Origin: Anaerocolumna sp.
GTDB lineage: Bacteria > Bacillota > Clostridia > Lachnospirales > Lachnospiraceae
Assembly: GCA_029256035.1 (NCBI GenBank)
Contig: JAQSYR010000007.1
Coordinates: forward strand, 1-31,931
Length of the DNA: 31,931 nucleotides
Direction: 5' to 3'
The translations under genes were made by a program, and so were the position numbers. The notes below the pieces were generated by a model, which had not been told where the DNA came from, searched no databases, and saw only the letters and a program-made list of their open reading frames with translations. Each line of letters starts with the position of its first letter. Within the stretch, counting starts at the first letter, position 1. Below are positions 1 to 7,629 of the stretch, one piece after another.

Positions 1-657
1 CATATTACAGTCGCTAGAGATCTTAGCCTTCTCACCATCTCTTAATAATGTCTGATAGCATAAAGTTGCAAGTGCAAGAGCTGCATTTGTTGTTTTAGCC
101 TCTCCGCAAAGGCCTTCTCTATATCCACATGGCAGTCCCGCATTCACATTAGAGTAAGATCTAGAGGTTGCTCGTGCTTCAAAATAAGTGGAAAGAGCAT
201 CACCCATTCCAGATACTAAAAACCTAGTAGGTGCCTTGGAAATTACTGTTGTATCAATCAATACAACACTTGGGCTCTGTTTAAAATAAGCATAATCATC
301 AAATATACCATCAGGTGTATAAAGTACCGCAGAATGACTGGTAGGTGCATCTGTTGCTGCTATGGTTGGACAGATAATTAAGTTATCACCCATTGCTACA
401 CATTTTGCAGTATCAATGGCTTTACCTCCGCCTAATCCTATGGTACAAGCACAGCCATTATCTGCAGCAACCTGCTGTAATCGTTTTACTTCTTCCCTGG
501 AACACTCTCCACAAAATCCACTTTCAACAAAGTTTATCTGAAACTTTTCTGCTGTTTTATCTAACTTTTCCTTTACTCTGGCTACATCATCTGGATGTGC
601 TATTAAAAGAGCTGAATTACCATATCCTTTTACAAAGTAACCTAAATTTAACGACAC
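1..657 (-). pseudogene. gldA: Glycerol dehydrogenase-like (iron-containing ADH family), N-terminus missing and 3' end off the window
   Basis: The minus strand is open from about 660 to the left edge and reads as GldA: a GGGKAIDTAK nucleotide-binding motif, then TIAATDAPTS, and a GMGDALSTYFEARAT segment with the conserved Asp and Glu around the metal and substrate site. The family oxidises glycerol to dihydroxyacetone with NAD+. Homology starts at LGYFVKGYGNSALLI, about 25-30 residues into a normal GldA. The N-terminal SPGKY/YVQG-type segment is absent because an in-frame TGA lies at 661-663. The only in-frame start nearby is a GTG at 657 without a ribosome binding site. The 5' end is therefore probably decayed, though expression from the GTG cannot be excluded. 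It diverges from a PocR-AraC regulator, which suits a glycerol or propanediol catabolic gene. Confidence 0.7.
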
Positions 658-808
658 TTTTCATTCATAATTATAGTAAATTACTTAGGACATGACATTA
701 AATTTTGTAGTACATCTATAATAAAAACCAATAGTAAATTAAATCATTTATCTATGTTAAATAAAAAACTAAGTTTACGAAAGCTAAATATTTTGGGCTT
801 TTGTTGCA

Positions 809-837
809 TTGACATCTCCTTTCACTACTTATATAAT
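809..837 (+). promoter_or_regulatory. Sigma-70-type promoter of the PocR-AraC regulator
   Basis: TTGACA at 809-814 and TATAAT at 832-837 are separated by 17 bp, a consensus match, 78 bp upstream of the regulator start. The 657-915 intergenic stretch also serves the divergent gldA-like gene. I saw no clear inverted-repeat operator. Confidence 0.75.
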
Positions 838-915
838 TGTTATATCTAGCACTATAATGCAACGTTTTCCCATTGCTTATTTTTTCTATAGCCAGCAATT
901 CAAAGGAGGAACCTT

Positions 916-1887
916 ATGGGAACATCACATATAGAAATGGATCAAATAGTAAACCCTACAAAATTTCAAAAGATACAGGATGATATAGCACTAGCATCAG
1001 AACTTGCTATTATTACCGTAGATTATTTAGGTAAACCCATTACAAAGCATAGTAATTGTAGTGAATTCTGCAAAAAGGTACGAGCATCCAAATACAGATC
1101 CTATTGCGAAAAATGTGATTCTTACGGTGGTCTCGAAGCTGCAAGAATACACAAACCGTTTATTTATATATGTCATGTTGGTATTGTAGATTTTGCAATT
1201 CCAATTATTTTTAATGACTTATACCTAGGTGCTTTTATGGCTGGACAGGTATTATTATCTGAACAAGATAACCATAATATACCCGAACGAATATTACTTA
1301 ACATAAAAAATCCAATTATTCCACAAGAGGATCCAGAATTATTTAAAAGTTATTCTAAGCTTACTGTTATGAGTTACGAGAAGATAATCGCGCTGGCAAA
1401 CATGTTATCACATATCGGTAACTACTGTGTTAAAGAAGCCCAGTTAAAAGAATTAATAGCATCCGTACCAAAACAACTTAAAGCAGAGCAAAACGACAAA
1501 GTACAATTTATAGATGATAACAGGCAAACTAAAATCAGAACAATTTCGAAGCTAAAAAACGAGTCTCATTTAATTATTCAGCCGGCTCTATCCTATATAA
1601 TAAAATATCCTCAAGAAAAAATTACTCTGGAAAAAATGGCTGCTCTTTGTAACATATCCACTAGTTACTTCAGTAAGTTATTTGCCAAGGAGAATTTAGG
1701 GAATTTGTCAGATTATGTGAATCAGATTAAAATGGAACATGCAAAAGAACTAATAACAGAAACCGACTGGCCTATAAGAACAATAGCAGAAAATCTGGGC
1801 TATGACGATAGCGGATACTTTATTAAAGTATTTCGAAAGAATACAGGTATCACTCCTTTAGAGTTTCGTAAAAAGAATAATGTTTAG
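916..1887 (+). CDS. AraC-family transcriptional regulator with PocR ligand-sensing domain
   Basis: A 323-residue cytoplasmic regulator. Residues about 10-180 match the PocR sensory domain, with its Cys-rich signature (CSEFCKKV, then CEKC) followed by the ICHVGIVDFAIPI strand. Residues about 220-320 form a two-helix-turn-helix AraC/XylS DNA-binding domain (ITLEKMAALCNISTSYFSKLF, then IRTIAENLGYDDSGYFIKVFRK) ending in the typical TPLEFRKK. PocR domains are known from regulators of propanediol, glycerol and related catabolism, so the divergent gldA-like gene is the natural target. AAAGGAGG lies 7 nt upstream of the ATG. The gene looks intact although its probable target has lost its N-terminus. 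The ligand is not determinable from the sequence. Confidence 0.9.
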   Translation: MGTSHIEMDQIVNPTKFQKIQDDIALASELAIITVDYLGKPITKHSNCSEFCKKVRASKYRSYCEKCDSYGGLEAARIHKPFIYICHVGIVDFAIPIIFNDLYLGAFMAGQVLLSEQDNHNIPERILLNIKNPIIPQEDPELFKSYSKLTVMSYEKIIALANMLSHIGNYCVKEAQLKELIASVPKQLKAEQNDKVQFIDDNRQTKIRTISKLKNESHLIIQPALSYIIKYPQEKITLEKMAALCNISTSYFSKLFAKENLGNLSDYVNQIKMEHAKELITETDWPIRTIAENLGYDDSGYFIKVFRKNTGITPLEFRKKNNV

Positions 1888-1899
1888 TATAGAAGCCAA

Positions 1900-1928
1900 T
1901 TCGAGACCTTCCACACGTAAAACAAAAC
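1900..1928 (+). repeat. Degenerate preQ1-I aptamer 3' half / attachment-site copy 1
   Basis: This 29-nt stretch matches the queT riboswitch copy at 17359-17387 with two mismatches and ends in the 14-bp core ACGTAAAACAAAAC (1915-1928). The 5' stem half is missing: AGCCAA at 1894-1899 cannot pair with CACACG. No promoter stands upstream, because the araC stop codon is only 12 bp away. It cannot work as a riboswitch. It is best read as a decayed or recombined attachment site at the left end of the DarTG segment. Confidence 0.6.
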
Positions 1929-1959
1929 ATTCGGAGTAGTTATTTTATCTGACTTTATC

Positions 1960-1988
1960 AGCCTTTATTCTTCCCATGGATGAAGGCT
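1960..1988 (+). terminator. Possible terminator after the AraC regulator
   Basis: AGCCTT (1960-1965) pairs with AAGGCT (1983-1988), with further weak pairing inside, and is followed by TTTATT. The stem is short, so this is a modest candidate for ending araC transcription or for a relic riboswitch expression platform. Confidence 0.4.
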
Positions 1989-2012
1989 TTTATTGTCGGG
2001 TATGCAATGTAA

Positions 2013-2054
2013 GAAAAGAGCAATACCAGAAAATCATCTGCCATTGCTCTTTTC
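2013..2054. terminator. Bidirectional intrinsic terminator between araC and darG
   Basis: A perfect 12-bp stem GAAAAGAGCAAT / ATTGCTCTTTTC encloses an 18-nt loop. A/T-rich flanks on both sides make it suitable for both the plus-strand araC transcript and the minus-strand darTG transcript. Confidence 0.7.
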
Positions 2055-2124
2055 AATATCATAATTATTAACTTTAGATGATGAAACATACACGAGAGTG
2101 TTTCACAAATGCATCTAAAATGTA

Positions 2125-3174
2125 TCAGAATTGAATCAATTTATTATCTCCAATATATTCAGATATCACATATTGTCCAACTATATTACTATATATAATT
2201 CCTGTTTTCTCCAAATATTCAATATAAAGGCTTATGTCTCCTTCTGTAAATCTATTCGCTTTATCATCTGACCATTTTTTAAACCTATCAATTAAATTAC
2301 TTTTTGTACTATTAGCATTCACTTGTATAAGATATAAGACAGTAGCTATTCCTTCTAGTGCTTTATCAGTCTTAATATTATTCACATATTTAGTTGCCAT
2401 CTCTATAGCTGGATTTATTTTATCAAGTATTTTCGTGGTTTTATCGCTACAAAGAACTTTATATGCCATATCATATGTTTCTTCTGTGGTTTTTAAATTA
2501 TAATAGTTCTGATATTCTTTAATATTACGTGCAACTAATTCAATTGAGTGAGCATATGGGCCAAATTTATATTTATCAAATCTGAAGTACTCTTCACCCA
2601 TAAATAAATTGGTAAAGAAAGCTGTTTTCTGTAGCCTTATAGAGCTAAAACTATTAGATTTAATTTTTATCTGCATCAACACCAAACTAGATGTATTTAA
2701 TTGCGGTACACTCTTTGATATCTGCTTATATTCAACAGAAGGCTCATAAATAATAAAATTATAGTCTTTCAAACATTTAAGTTTTTCATAAATTAGCGTT
2801 TTAACCTCTTCCCAAGCTAATCCGCCATTTCCACAGCCCAAGGGTGGCATAGCAATAGTATGCACATTTAATTTTGGTAATAAATTTATTAATTCTTCTA
2901 GCCCCTTAATTATATAATCTATTTTGGACTTTTCTCGCCATTTATCTTTTGTAGGGAAATTTATTATAGTCTTACCAGCTTCTACATAATAATGTAATGA
3001 ACCTATTGATAACGTACCATTTTTACAAGCCTTCACATAATCCACATTATTTTCTGGAAAACGGAGTTTGAACTGGTATGCAACTCCTTTCCCCATAAAT
3101 CCTTCACAGTTAACAGTATTTATTAGGCAATCCGCTTCCGATTTAAACATATCACCTGTTGTAAAAGTTATCAT
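2125..3174 (-). CDS. darG: DarG-type macrodomain antitoxin (DNA ADP-ribosyl glycohydrolase)
   Basis: A 349-residue protein. Residues 1-155 form a macrodomain that should bind ADP-ribose: GDMFKSEADCLINTVNCEG, GKGVAYQFKLRFP, and the PPLGCGNGGLAW loop. Residues about 165-349 are a separate helical C-terminal domain containing RLQKTAFFTNLF and FDKYKFGPYAHSIEL. This resembles the DarG C-terminal region that contacts DarT directly. In known DarTG systems DarG removes ADP-ribose from thymidine in DNA and neutralises the toxin. The gene lies 39 bp downstream of darT on the same strand, the usual order, with GGAGG before its ATG. The pair is intact. Confidence 0.88.
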   Translation of the reverse strand: MITFTTGDMFKSEADCLINTVNCEGFMGKGVAYQFKLRFPENNVDYVKACKNGTLSIGSLHYYVEAGKTIINFPTKDKWREKSKIDYIIKGLEELINLLPKLNVHTIAMPPLGCGNGGLAWEEVKTLIYEKLKCLKDYNFIIYEPSVEYKQISKSVPQLNTSSLVLMQIKIKSNSFSSIRLQKTAFFTNLFMGEEYFRFDKYKFGPYAHSIELVARNIKEYQNYYNLKTTEETYDMAYKVLCSDKTTKILDKINPAIEMATKYVNNIKTDKALEGIATVLYLIQVNANSTKSNLIDRFKKWSDDKANRFTEGDISLYIEYLEKTGIIYSNIVGQYVISEYIGDNKLIQF

Positions 3175-3213
3175 ATCAGTATTCCTCCTTTCAAATTAAA
3201 TTCATCAAATAAA

Positions 3214-3792
3214 TTATATAAATAGCCACGGTGTAACATCAATATGTACACTAGTATTTCCTTTTAACTTTTCTTTTACAATTTTGTATACCCTATCATC
3301 TTTTACCTCAATGCAATGGAATACATTAATCGGAATATGTTTGTCACAGAGACACTCTGCCATACATATTTGTTTACATTCCTCATCATGATAATCTCTT
3401 TGTTCCATTGTATCCCAATCAATAATATCTAGCCCCTCTTTATAACTATACATCATAAATGGTTTCATTGAAAGAGGATGTTTTGGTATAATTTTAAAAT
3501 TATTGTATTCCGCGTCGTCTCTATGAATGCATAAATATATAAAATCATCTTCAACATATTTTTTTCTTACAACACCATCAAAAGGTGTATTACCAAAAAA
3601 GTGAAAAGGAATATATTTTTCCAAATCATGCTCTTGCCTGAATTTAATAATTTGTGGATCTGCTACATTTTCAAATTCCAAGCCTGCTTTATTCATATCT
3701 TCTCTTGATAATAAACCATATTGTACTATTGTATCCAAATTATTTAATTTAGTTAAATGATAAAGCAATCTTCCTTTTTCAATTTTCCCCAT
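3214..3792 (-). CDS. darT: DarT-type toxin (ssDNA thymidine ADP-ribosyltransferase)
   Basis: A 192-residue protein of the DarT family (formerly DUF4433). The N-terminal LLYHLTKLNNLDTIVQYGLL carries the conserved NAD-pocket His (about residue 12). The characteristic FGNTP segment follows (residues 66-70). The C-terminal MAECLC...IPINVFHCIEV matches the family AE(F/V)L...I motif, placing the catalytic Glu near residue 146. DarT modifies thymidine in single-stranded DNA with NAD+, blocks replication and in several bacteria limits phages. The start has GGAGG 6 nt upstream. A consensus promoter precedes it and darG follows, so the two form a toxin-antitoxin operon. Confidence 0.9.
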   Translation of the reverse strand: MGKIEKGRLLYHLTKLNNLDTIVQYGLLSREDMNKAGLEFENVADPQIIKFRQEHDLEKYIPFHFFGNTPFDGVVRKKYVEDDFIYLCIHRDDAEYNNFKIIPKHPLSMKPFMMYSYKEGLDIIDWDTMEQRDYHDEECKQICMAECLCDKHIPINVFHCIEVKDDRVYKIVKEKLKGNTSVHIDVTPWLFI

Positions 3793-3822
3793 TTTATTCC
3801 TCCTGATGTCTATTAATATACA

Positions 3823-3851
3823 ATTATATACTCTATTGTCAATTTTATCAA
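3823..3851 (-). promoter_or_regulatory. Promoter of the darT-darG operon
   Basis: Read on the minus strand, TTGATA (3846-3851) and TATAAT (3823-3828) are 17 bp apart, about 30 bp upstream of the darT start. No operator repeat is obvious. Confidence 0.7.
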
Positions 3852-3957
3852 TAATTCAATATAATTCCATATTCAAATCCAGTTCTAGTTAGTCACCTAT
3901 CTTTTATCTGCTTCCATCTCTATTCCCCTAAAGTTGAGTCTATTCTTGAGTCAACGC

Positions 3958-3985
3958 TTGACAACCTCCATTTTCATGCTATACT
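3958..3985 (+). promoter_or_regulatory. Sigma-70 promoter of the stranded preQ1-I leader
   Basis: TTGACA (3958-3963) and TATACT (3980-3985) are 16 bp apart. The -10 box ends 49 nt before the aptamer stem start at 4034, exactly the spacing seen at the queT leader (17304 to 17353). A hairpin (AAGCCTT 3998-4004 with AAGGCTT 4012-4018) lies between them. Transcription would now run antisense into the integrase gene. Confidence 0.7.
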
Positions 3986-4033
3986 AATAAGGTCGCAAAG
4001 CCTTACAAATCAAGGCTTGCATTAATCAAATAA

Positions 4034-4068
4034 CGTCAGTTCGTAACCTTCCTGACGTAAAACAAAAC
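4034..4068 (+). promoter_or_regulatory. Intact preQ1-I riboswitch aptamer with no queuosine gene downstream (attachment-site copy 2)
   Basis: P1 stem CGTCAG (4034-4039) / CTGACG (4052-4057) encloses the loop TTCGTAACCTTC, followed by the A-rich tail TAAAACAAAAC that pairs back into the loop in the preQ1-I H-type pseudoknot. The arrangement matches known preQ1-I aptamers. Compared with the copy at 17353 the stem bases have changed on both sides (CGTGTG/CACACG), a covariation that supports real structure. No ribosome binding site or plus-strand gene follows; the 3' end of a minus-strand integrase does. Read as the left attachment junction of the island. Confidence 0.75.
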
Positions 4069-4092
4069 TTACGCAAGTTTAGGTTCTTTTTG

Positions 4093-5226
4093 TTAGAATA
4101 TATTTTCAATTTTTTTCATTTCTTCTTGTTTTGTATCAGGTAATACATGGCTATATAAATCCATTGTCATACTAAGAGTAGAATGTCCTAAAATAGTTTT
4201 TAATACTTGTGGTGGCATTCCATTCTCAATACATCTCGTTGCAAATGTATGGCGAAAACAATGACATGTGATTTTATCAAATTCTATCCTATCACCCTTA
4301 ATTAATTTAACTACTTTATCTATTTCTAATGTTACTCTATCCCTACTTATCGGTTTACCCTCTAGAGAAAATACGTATCTATCATCTTTCATTTGTACTA
4401 TGTTAAAATTTTTATATTTCTTATACATTTGATTTAATAACTGATGTGACTTATCCATTATCGGTATCTCTCGTTTTGATGTTCTCGTTTTAGGCGTATC
4501 CAAGAAGTAACCCTTTTCCTTAGTATTAATCAATGTATGATTGACATGAATAACCTTCTTTTTTAAATCTATATCTCGCCATTGAAGTCCCCGCAGTTCA
4601 CCATTTCGCATTCCAGTCATCAATGCCAATGTAAAGAAATCATATAGATAGCTTTGCTCTGCATACTGCAAGAATATCTTTTGTTCTCCAAGTGTAAATA
4701 CTTTTCTCTCCTTTCTTGGCTTCCCCTTAGTTATTGTCGCTAATAACACCGGATTCTCTTTTATTATTTTATTCTTCACCGCCTGTTTAAAACAACCATT
4801 CAACATGGCAGATACTAATTTAATACTACCAGTAGCAAACTTTTTCTTTTCTGCTAAATCATTGTATATCTTCTGAATATGTTCTGCCCGTATATCTGCA
4901 ATTCTTTTATTACCTAATTCATTTTGGACATAATAAGTATAATTATTCTGATAAATAGTGTATGTACCTATTTTAACTGTATTTTTCTTATATTGCTGCA
5001 TCCAAGTATCAAACCATGAATTTAACGTTATTTTATCATTTTTTGCATGCGTTCCATGTTGAACTTCGTAACGTGTATCATCAATTTTCTTTTGTACTTC
5101 TTTGATTGTTTTACCGTAAAGGGTAAACAGTTCTCCATGATATTGAAATCGTCCCATATAGCACTGTTTATCTTCTCTCCATGACATCCCTTTGGGTAAT
5201 TTTTTGCCATTCTTTCCTATCGCCAT
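4093..5226 (-). CDS. int: Tyrosine recombinase / integrase (Tn916-like domain order)
   Basis: A 377-residue site-specific recombinase. The N-terminal part (residues 1-60, GMSWREDKQCYMGRFQY) is an AP2-like arm-binding domain. Residues about 65-160 form the SAM-like core-binding domain (LNSWFDTWMQQYKKNTVK). The C-terminal catalytic domain has Arg in TGMRNGELRGLQW, Lys in TPKTRTSKREIP, HCFRHTFATR, LGHSTLSMTMDLYSH and the nucleophilic Tyr in DLYSH. I chose ATG at 5226 because AAAGGAG lies just upstream; an earlier in-frame ATG at 5271 has none. The 3' end faces the left repeat 24 bp away, as in many integrative elements. It should catalyse integration and excision at the riboswitch-tail repeats. 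Confidence 0.93.
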   Translation of the reverse strand: MAIGKNGKKLPKGMSWREDKQCYMGRFQYHGELFTLYGKTIKEVQKKIDDTRYEVQHGTHAKNDKITLNSWFDTWMQQYKKNTVKIGTYTIYQNNYTYYVQNELGNKRIADIRAEHIQKIYNDLAEKKKFATGSIKLVSAMLNGCFKQAVKNKIIKENPVLLATITKGKPRKERKVFTLGEQKIFLQYAEQSYLYDFFTLALMTGMRNGELRGLQWRDIDLKKKVIHVNHTLINTKEKGYFLDTPKTRTSKREIPIMDKSHQLLNQMYKKYKNFNIVQMKDDRYVFSLEGKPISRDRVTLEIDKVVKLIKGDRIEFDKITCHCFRHTFATRCIENGMPPQVLKTILGHSTLSMTMDLYSHVLPDTKQEEMKKIENIF

Positions 5227-5358
5227 AGTAATGACTCCTTTCTTGTTATATAGCAAAAGGAATACAGGCACATGTTATTGTCTGCATGTCCGGGTATCCC
5301 TTATAACCATAAGTCAAATGCTTCTTGTGAGGCTGTCCCAACTTTTCCTTATGAATTT

Positions 5359-5688
5359 TTACATACACTCAAGGTAGCCACCTTCTTTCTTATTACAATC
5401 AACAATATTATCCAGATATTGTTGTACGCCATCAACACTCCATAAAACCCTTTTGCCTATCTGAATCTTTGCATTTGCCAACCTTCCTATTTGCACAGCA
5501 GTAGCTCTTCCACAACATAACATCTTCTGTAAAGTTGGTGTATCTACTGTTAAATAGTGAAGTGATTCTTTTTCTGGAATTATCTCGTCAACATATTCCC
5601 TAATACTTTTCGCTTTGCGATTTACAACTGTAAATATGGGTGATGGTTTTCGTGTTCTTAAATATGGTATTTCATGTGGTGTATTCAT
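5359..5688 (-). CDS. Excisionase-like HTH protein (DUF6462-like)
   Basis: A 109-residue protein upstream of int on the same strand with a strong AGGAGGTG site. The core, residues about 48-93 (TPTLQKMLCCGRATAVQIG, then AKIQIGKRVLWSVDGVQQYL), has the MerR/excisionase winged-helix pattern: helix-turn-helix followed by a (K/R)(R/V)L..V..I..YL segment. This is common in small proteins next to Tn916-type integrases. It probably directs excision or regulates int. The first 45 residues are basic and not assignable. The DUF number is from memory and less certain than the fold. Confidence 0.7.
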   Translation of the reverse strand: MNTPHEIPYLRTRKPSPIFTVVNRKAKSIREYVDEIIPEKESLHYLTVDTPTLQKMLCCGRATAVQIGRLANAKIQIGKRVLWSVDGVQQYLDNIVDCNKKEGGYLECM

Positions 5689-5700
5689 ACAAACACCTCC

Positions 5701-6018
5701 TTATTCGATATGGCTGTTATACAGTCCTGTTAAATACTCATTTGCCCAATCTGGAACGCCAGAATATGTTTTTAGTATCTTAATGCTTTTGCTGTTTATA
5801 AATTTGTACTTCCCATTAATTAAGTACACTTTGTTTTTTATTTGAAGACCATTTGCTTTTTCATTACCAGTACGTTGATACTTTCCATTTATTCTTTCTA
5901 TAAGCTCCCAACGTATCGTAATAAACCTACATAATGATATCTGGTTTGACTTAATAACCATTCTTTTTTGAGCTTTCTTTTTCAATTTATTATTTCTGAT
6001 TTTTAATCCCTTGTTCAT
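5701..6018 (-). CDS. Hypothetical basic protein
   Basis: A 105-residue ORF, rich in Lys, Asn and Ile, with an AAGGA site before its ATG, 12 bp upstream of the excisionase-like gene. The N-terminal 20 residues are strongly basic (NKLKKKAQKR). The rest shows a repeated INGKY phrase (residues 42-47 and 68-72) and ends with GVPDWANEYLTGLYNSHIE. I do not recognise the family. Its position between the reverse transcriptase and the excisionase gene would suit an accessory or DNA-binding protein. The possibility that it is a fragment is open. Confidence 0.45.
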   Translation of the reverse strand: MNKGLKIRNNKLKKKAQKRMVIKSNQISLCRFITIRWELIERINGKYQRTGNEKANGLQIKNKVYLINGKYKFINSKSIKILKTYSGVPDWANEYLTGLYNSHIE

Positions 6019-6184
6019 TCTTTTCCTTCTTTCTATCTTATTCTTTATATTGATAAAACCGTGAATTTATTATAAAATATATATGTCAGTAATATTGGGT
6101 AATAGGCTGTTTTCTTCATGTTTGGTGGACTTCTCCCCATATTAATTACCTTTGGAAGTAATGCATTGTTGGGTGTTTCATTTC

Positions 6185-6234
6185 CACTAATCATGAATAC
6201 AGCATGCCCGGGGTTCTGTATTATCATGTCAGTG
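6185..6234 (-). other. Long imperfect hairpin at the 3' end of the reverse transcriptase gene
   Basis: CACT-(3 nt)-CATGAATACAG, a 13-nt G/C-rich loop, then CTGTATT-(2 nt)-CATG-(2 nt)-AGTG gives 15 paired bases with two small internal loops. It overlaps the stop codon of the reverse transcriptase at 6229. It does not look like group II domain V, as there is no AGC triad or GNRA-capped 34-nt hairpin. It could be a transcript-stabilising element, or part of a diverged template or intron RNA. Confidence 0.45.
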
Positions 6235-7365
6235 CCTTTTAACCTTACTGTATTGTTCATGGGCTGAAATAAGCTTTACTTCATCCAAGACTGTTTTAGG
6301 TAGTCTGTCTCGCTTAATCTTCTTTATTGCTTCTCTACGAATCCATTCATCCAACATCTTGGTCTTTCTGCTTATGTCTGCGAATTTATAATATTCAATC
6401 CATCCAGTAATGATTTGACTTATCTTTAAATTCGCCTCAGCATAATCTTTATTATTAAGTTCATTAGATATTTCCTCCTTAAGCTTTTCTATTCTACTAT
6501 TAGATACCGATAATGAATTGATATCACTTCTATTATAGAATTTAAAACCCAGGGTATGAAATTCTGCAATATATTTAATACTCGACTTTTCTCTATTAAC
6601 CTTTAATCTCAGCTCTTTCTCTATGTATCTTGTTATGCTCTTAAAGACTCTTTCTGCTGATTTCTTTGACTTAACATAGATACTAAAATCATCAGCATAT
6701 CTAATAAATTTATGTTTTCTTTCCATAAGAACGTGGTCGAGTTCATTTAGCATGATGTTTGATAATAATGGAGATAGATTACTTCCCTGAGGCGAACCTT
6801 TTCTGCATCTAATTCTTTTTCCTTTGTCCAAGTAAAAGACTTGAAGATATTTTCTTATTAATCTTAAGATTTTCTCATCATTAATTTTAACTTTAACTAG
6901 GTTAAGAACTATTTCATGATTCATTTCATTAAAGAAATTCTCTAGGTCTAAATCTACAACCCATGTATGTCCTTGATTAGCATATTCTATTGCTTTTTGT
7001 GCCGCTTGAATTGCATTCCTATCCTTTCTGAAACCAAAGCTATTATCTAGCATTTCTACTTCAAAAATAGGATATAGCGTATTACTAATGCATCTTTGAA
7101 TTGCTCTATCTAATACTGTCCCAATACCCAATATTCTAACTTTTCCATTACCTTTTGGTATTCGACATAGTAACACCTCTTGTGGATTGTACGCCTCAAT
7201 ATTGAGTCCTTTAAAGATATCATCATACTTCCTATCTATATATTCGACAATTTCATTTGCATACATCCCGTCTATACCTTTGCAGCCCTTATTTGATGCT
7301 ACCTGTTTAGCCGCAGTCATTAGATTTTCTTTAGAGAACATTTGATTAAACGTAATAGATTCCAT
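6229..7365 (-). CDS. Group II intron-type reverse transcriptase, no intron RNA recognised
   Basis: A 378-residue RT. RT motifs run in order: GIDGM, VLLCRIPKGNGKVRILGIGTVLDR, DNSFGFRKDRNAIQA, WVVDLDLENFFNEMNH, KGSPQGSNLSPLLSNIMLNELD, and the catalytic RYADDFSIY near residue 226. A maturase-like X domain follows (ISQIITGWIEYYKFA, then LDEWIRREAIKKIKR). It lacks an HNH endonuclease domain and the usual RKGYW-type C-terminus. I could not find domain V or a GTGYG intron start on either flank. It may be a degraded group II intron or a free-standing group II-like RT. There is no ribosome binding site at the ATG; a short GTG-initiated frame with a strong AGGAGG site precedes it at about 7448-7407. 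Confidence 0.8.
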   Translation of the reverse strand: MESITFNQMFSKENLMTAAKQVASNKGCKGIDGMYANEIVEYIDRKYDDIFKGLNIEAYNPQEVLLCRIPKGNGKVRILGIGTVLDRAIQRCISNTLYPIFEVEMLDNSFGFRKDRNAIQAAQKAIEYANQGHTWVVDLDLENFFNEMNHEIVLNLVKVKINDEKILRLIRKYLQVFYLDKGKRIRCRKGSPQGSNLSPLLSNIMLNELDHVLMERKHKFIRYADDFSIYVKSKKSAERVFKSITRYIEKELRLKVNREKSSIKYIAEFHTLGFKFYNRSDINSLSVSNSRIEKLKEEISNELNNKDYAEANLKISQIITGWIEYYKFADISRKTKMLDEWIRREAIKKIKRDRLPKTVLDEVKLISAHEQYSKVKRH

Positions 7366-7629
7366 GATTACAGTAAGAGAATATTATTTAAATGATTTAT
7401 CACTAAGCTTGGTCAGCCATCATTATGATTTCACATATAAATAACACTCTTATCCTCCTTTCTTGATTATTCTTTGCCAATAGTTATAATTCCTAGCACA
7501 GCTATCCTTCGAACTTATATCAAAGACTGTTATATCTCTATCAGCGGTGTTTAATGAATATCACTGCTGTAATACCATTAACAATTTGGTACATTTTTCT
7601 TATTAATCATTTTTCTAAACCTAACCTTA

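Noticed and set aside
393..695. 100-codon plus-strand frame opposite the gldA-like gene
   Set aside because: Leu/His/Tyr-rich antisense frame; the minus strand carries clear GldA motifs.
1900..1928. Third functional preQ1 riboswitch
   Set aside because: The 5' stem half cannot pair with CACACG, no promoter stands upstream and no queuosine gene follows.
3998..4018. Terminator in the stranded leader
   Set aside because: AAGCCTT/AAGGCTT stem is followed by GCATTAATC rather than a U-run, and it lies upstream of the aptamer.
6045..6260. 71-codon minus-strand reading frame after the reverse transcriptase
   Set aside because: It overlaps the RT end, has no ribosome binding site, is explained by the hairpin region, and shows no family-like sequence.
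6229..7365. Diversity-generating retroelement RT
   Set aside because: The RT motif is PQGSNLSP (group II form), not the LTSQ form; no template/variable repeat pair or Avd-like gene was seen.
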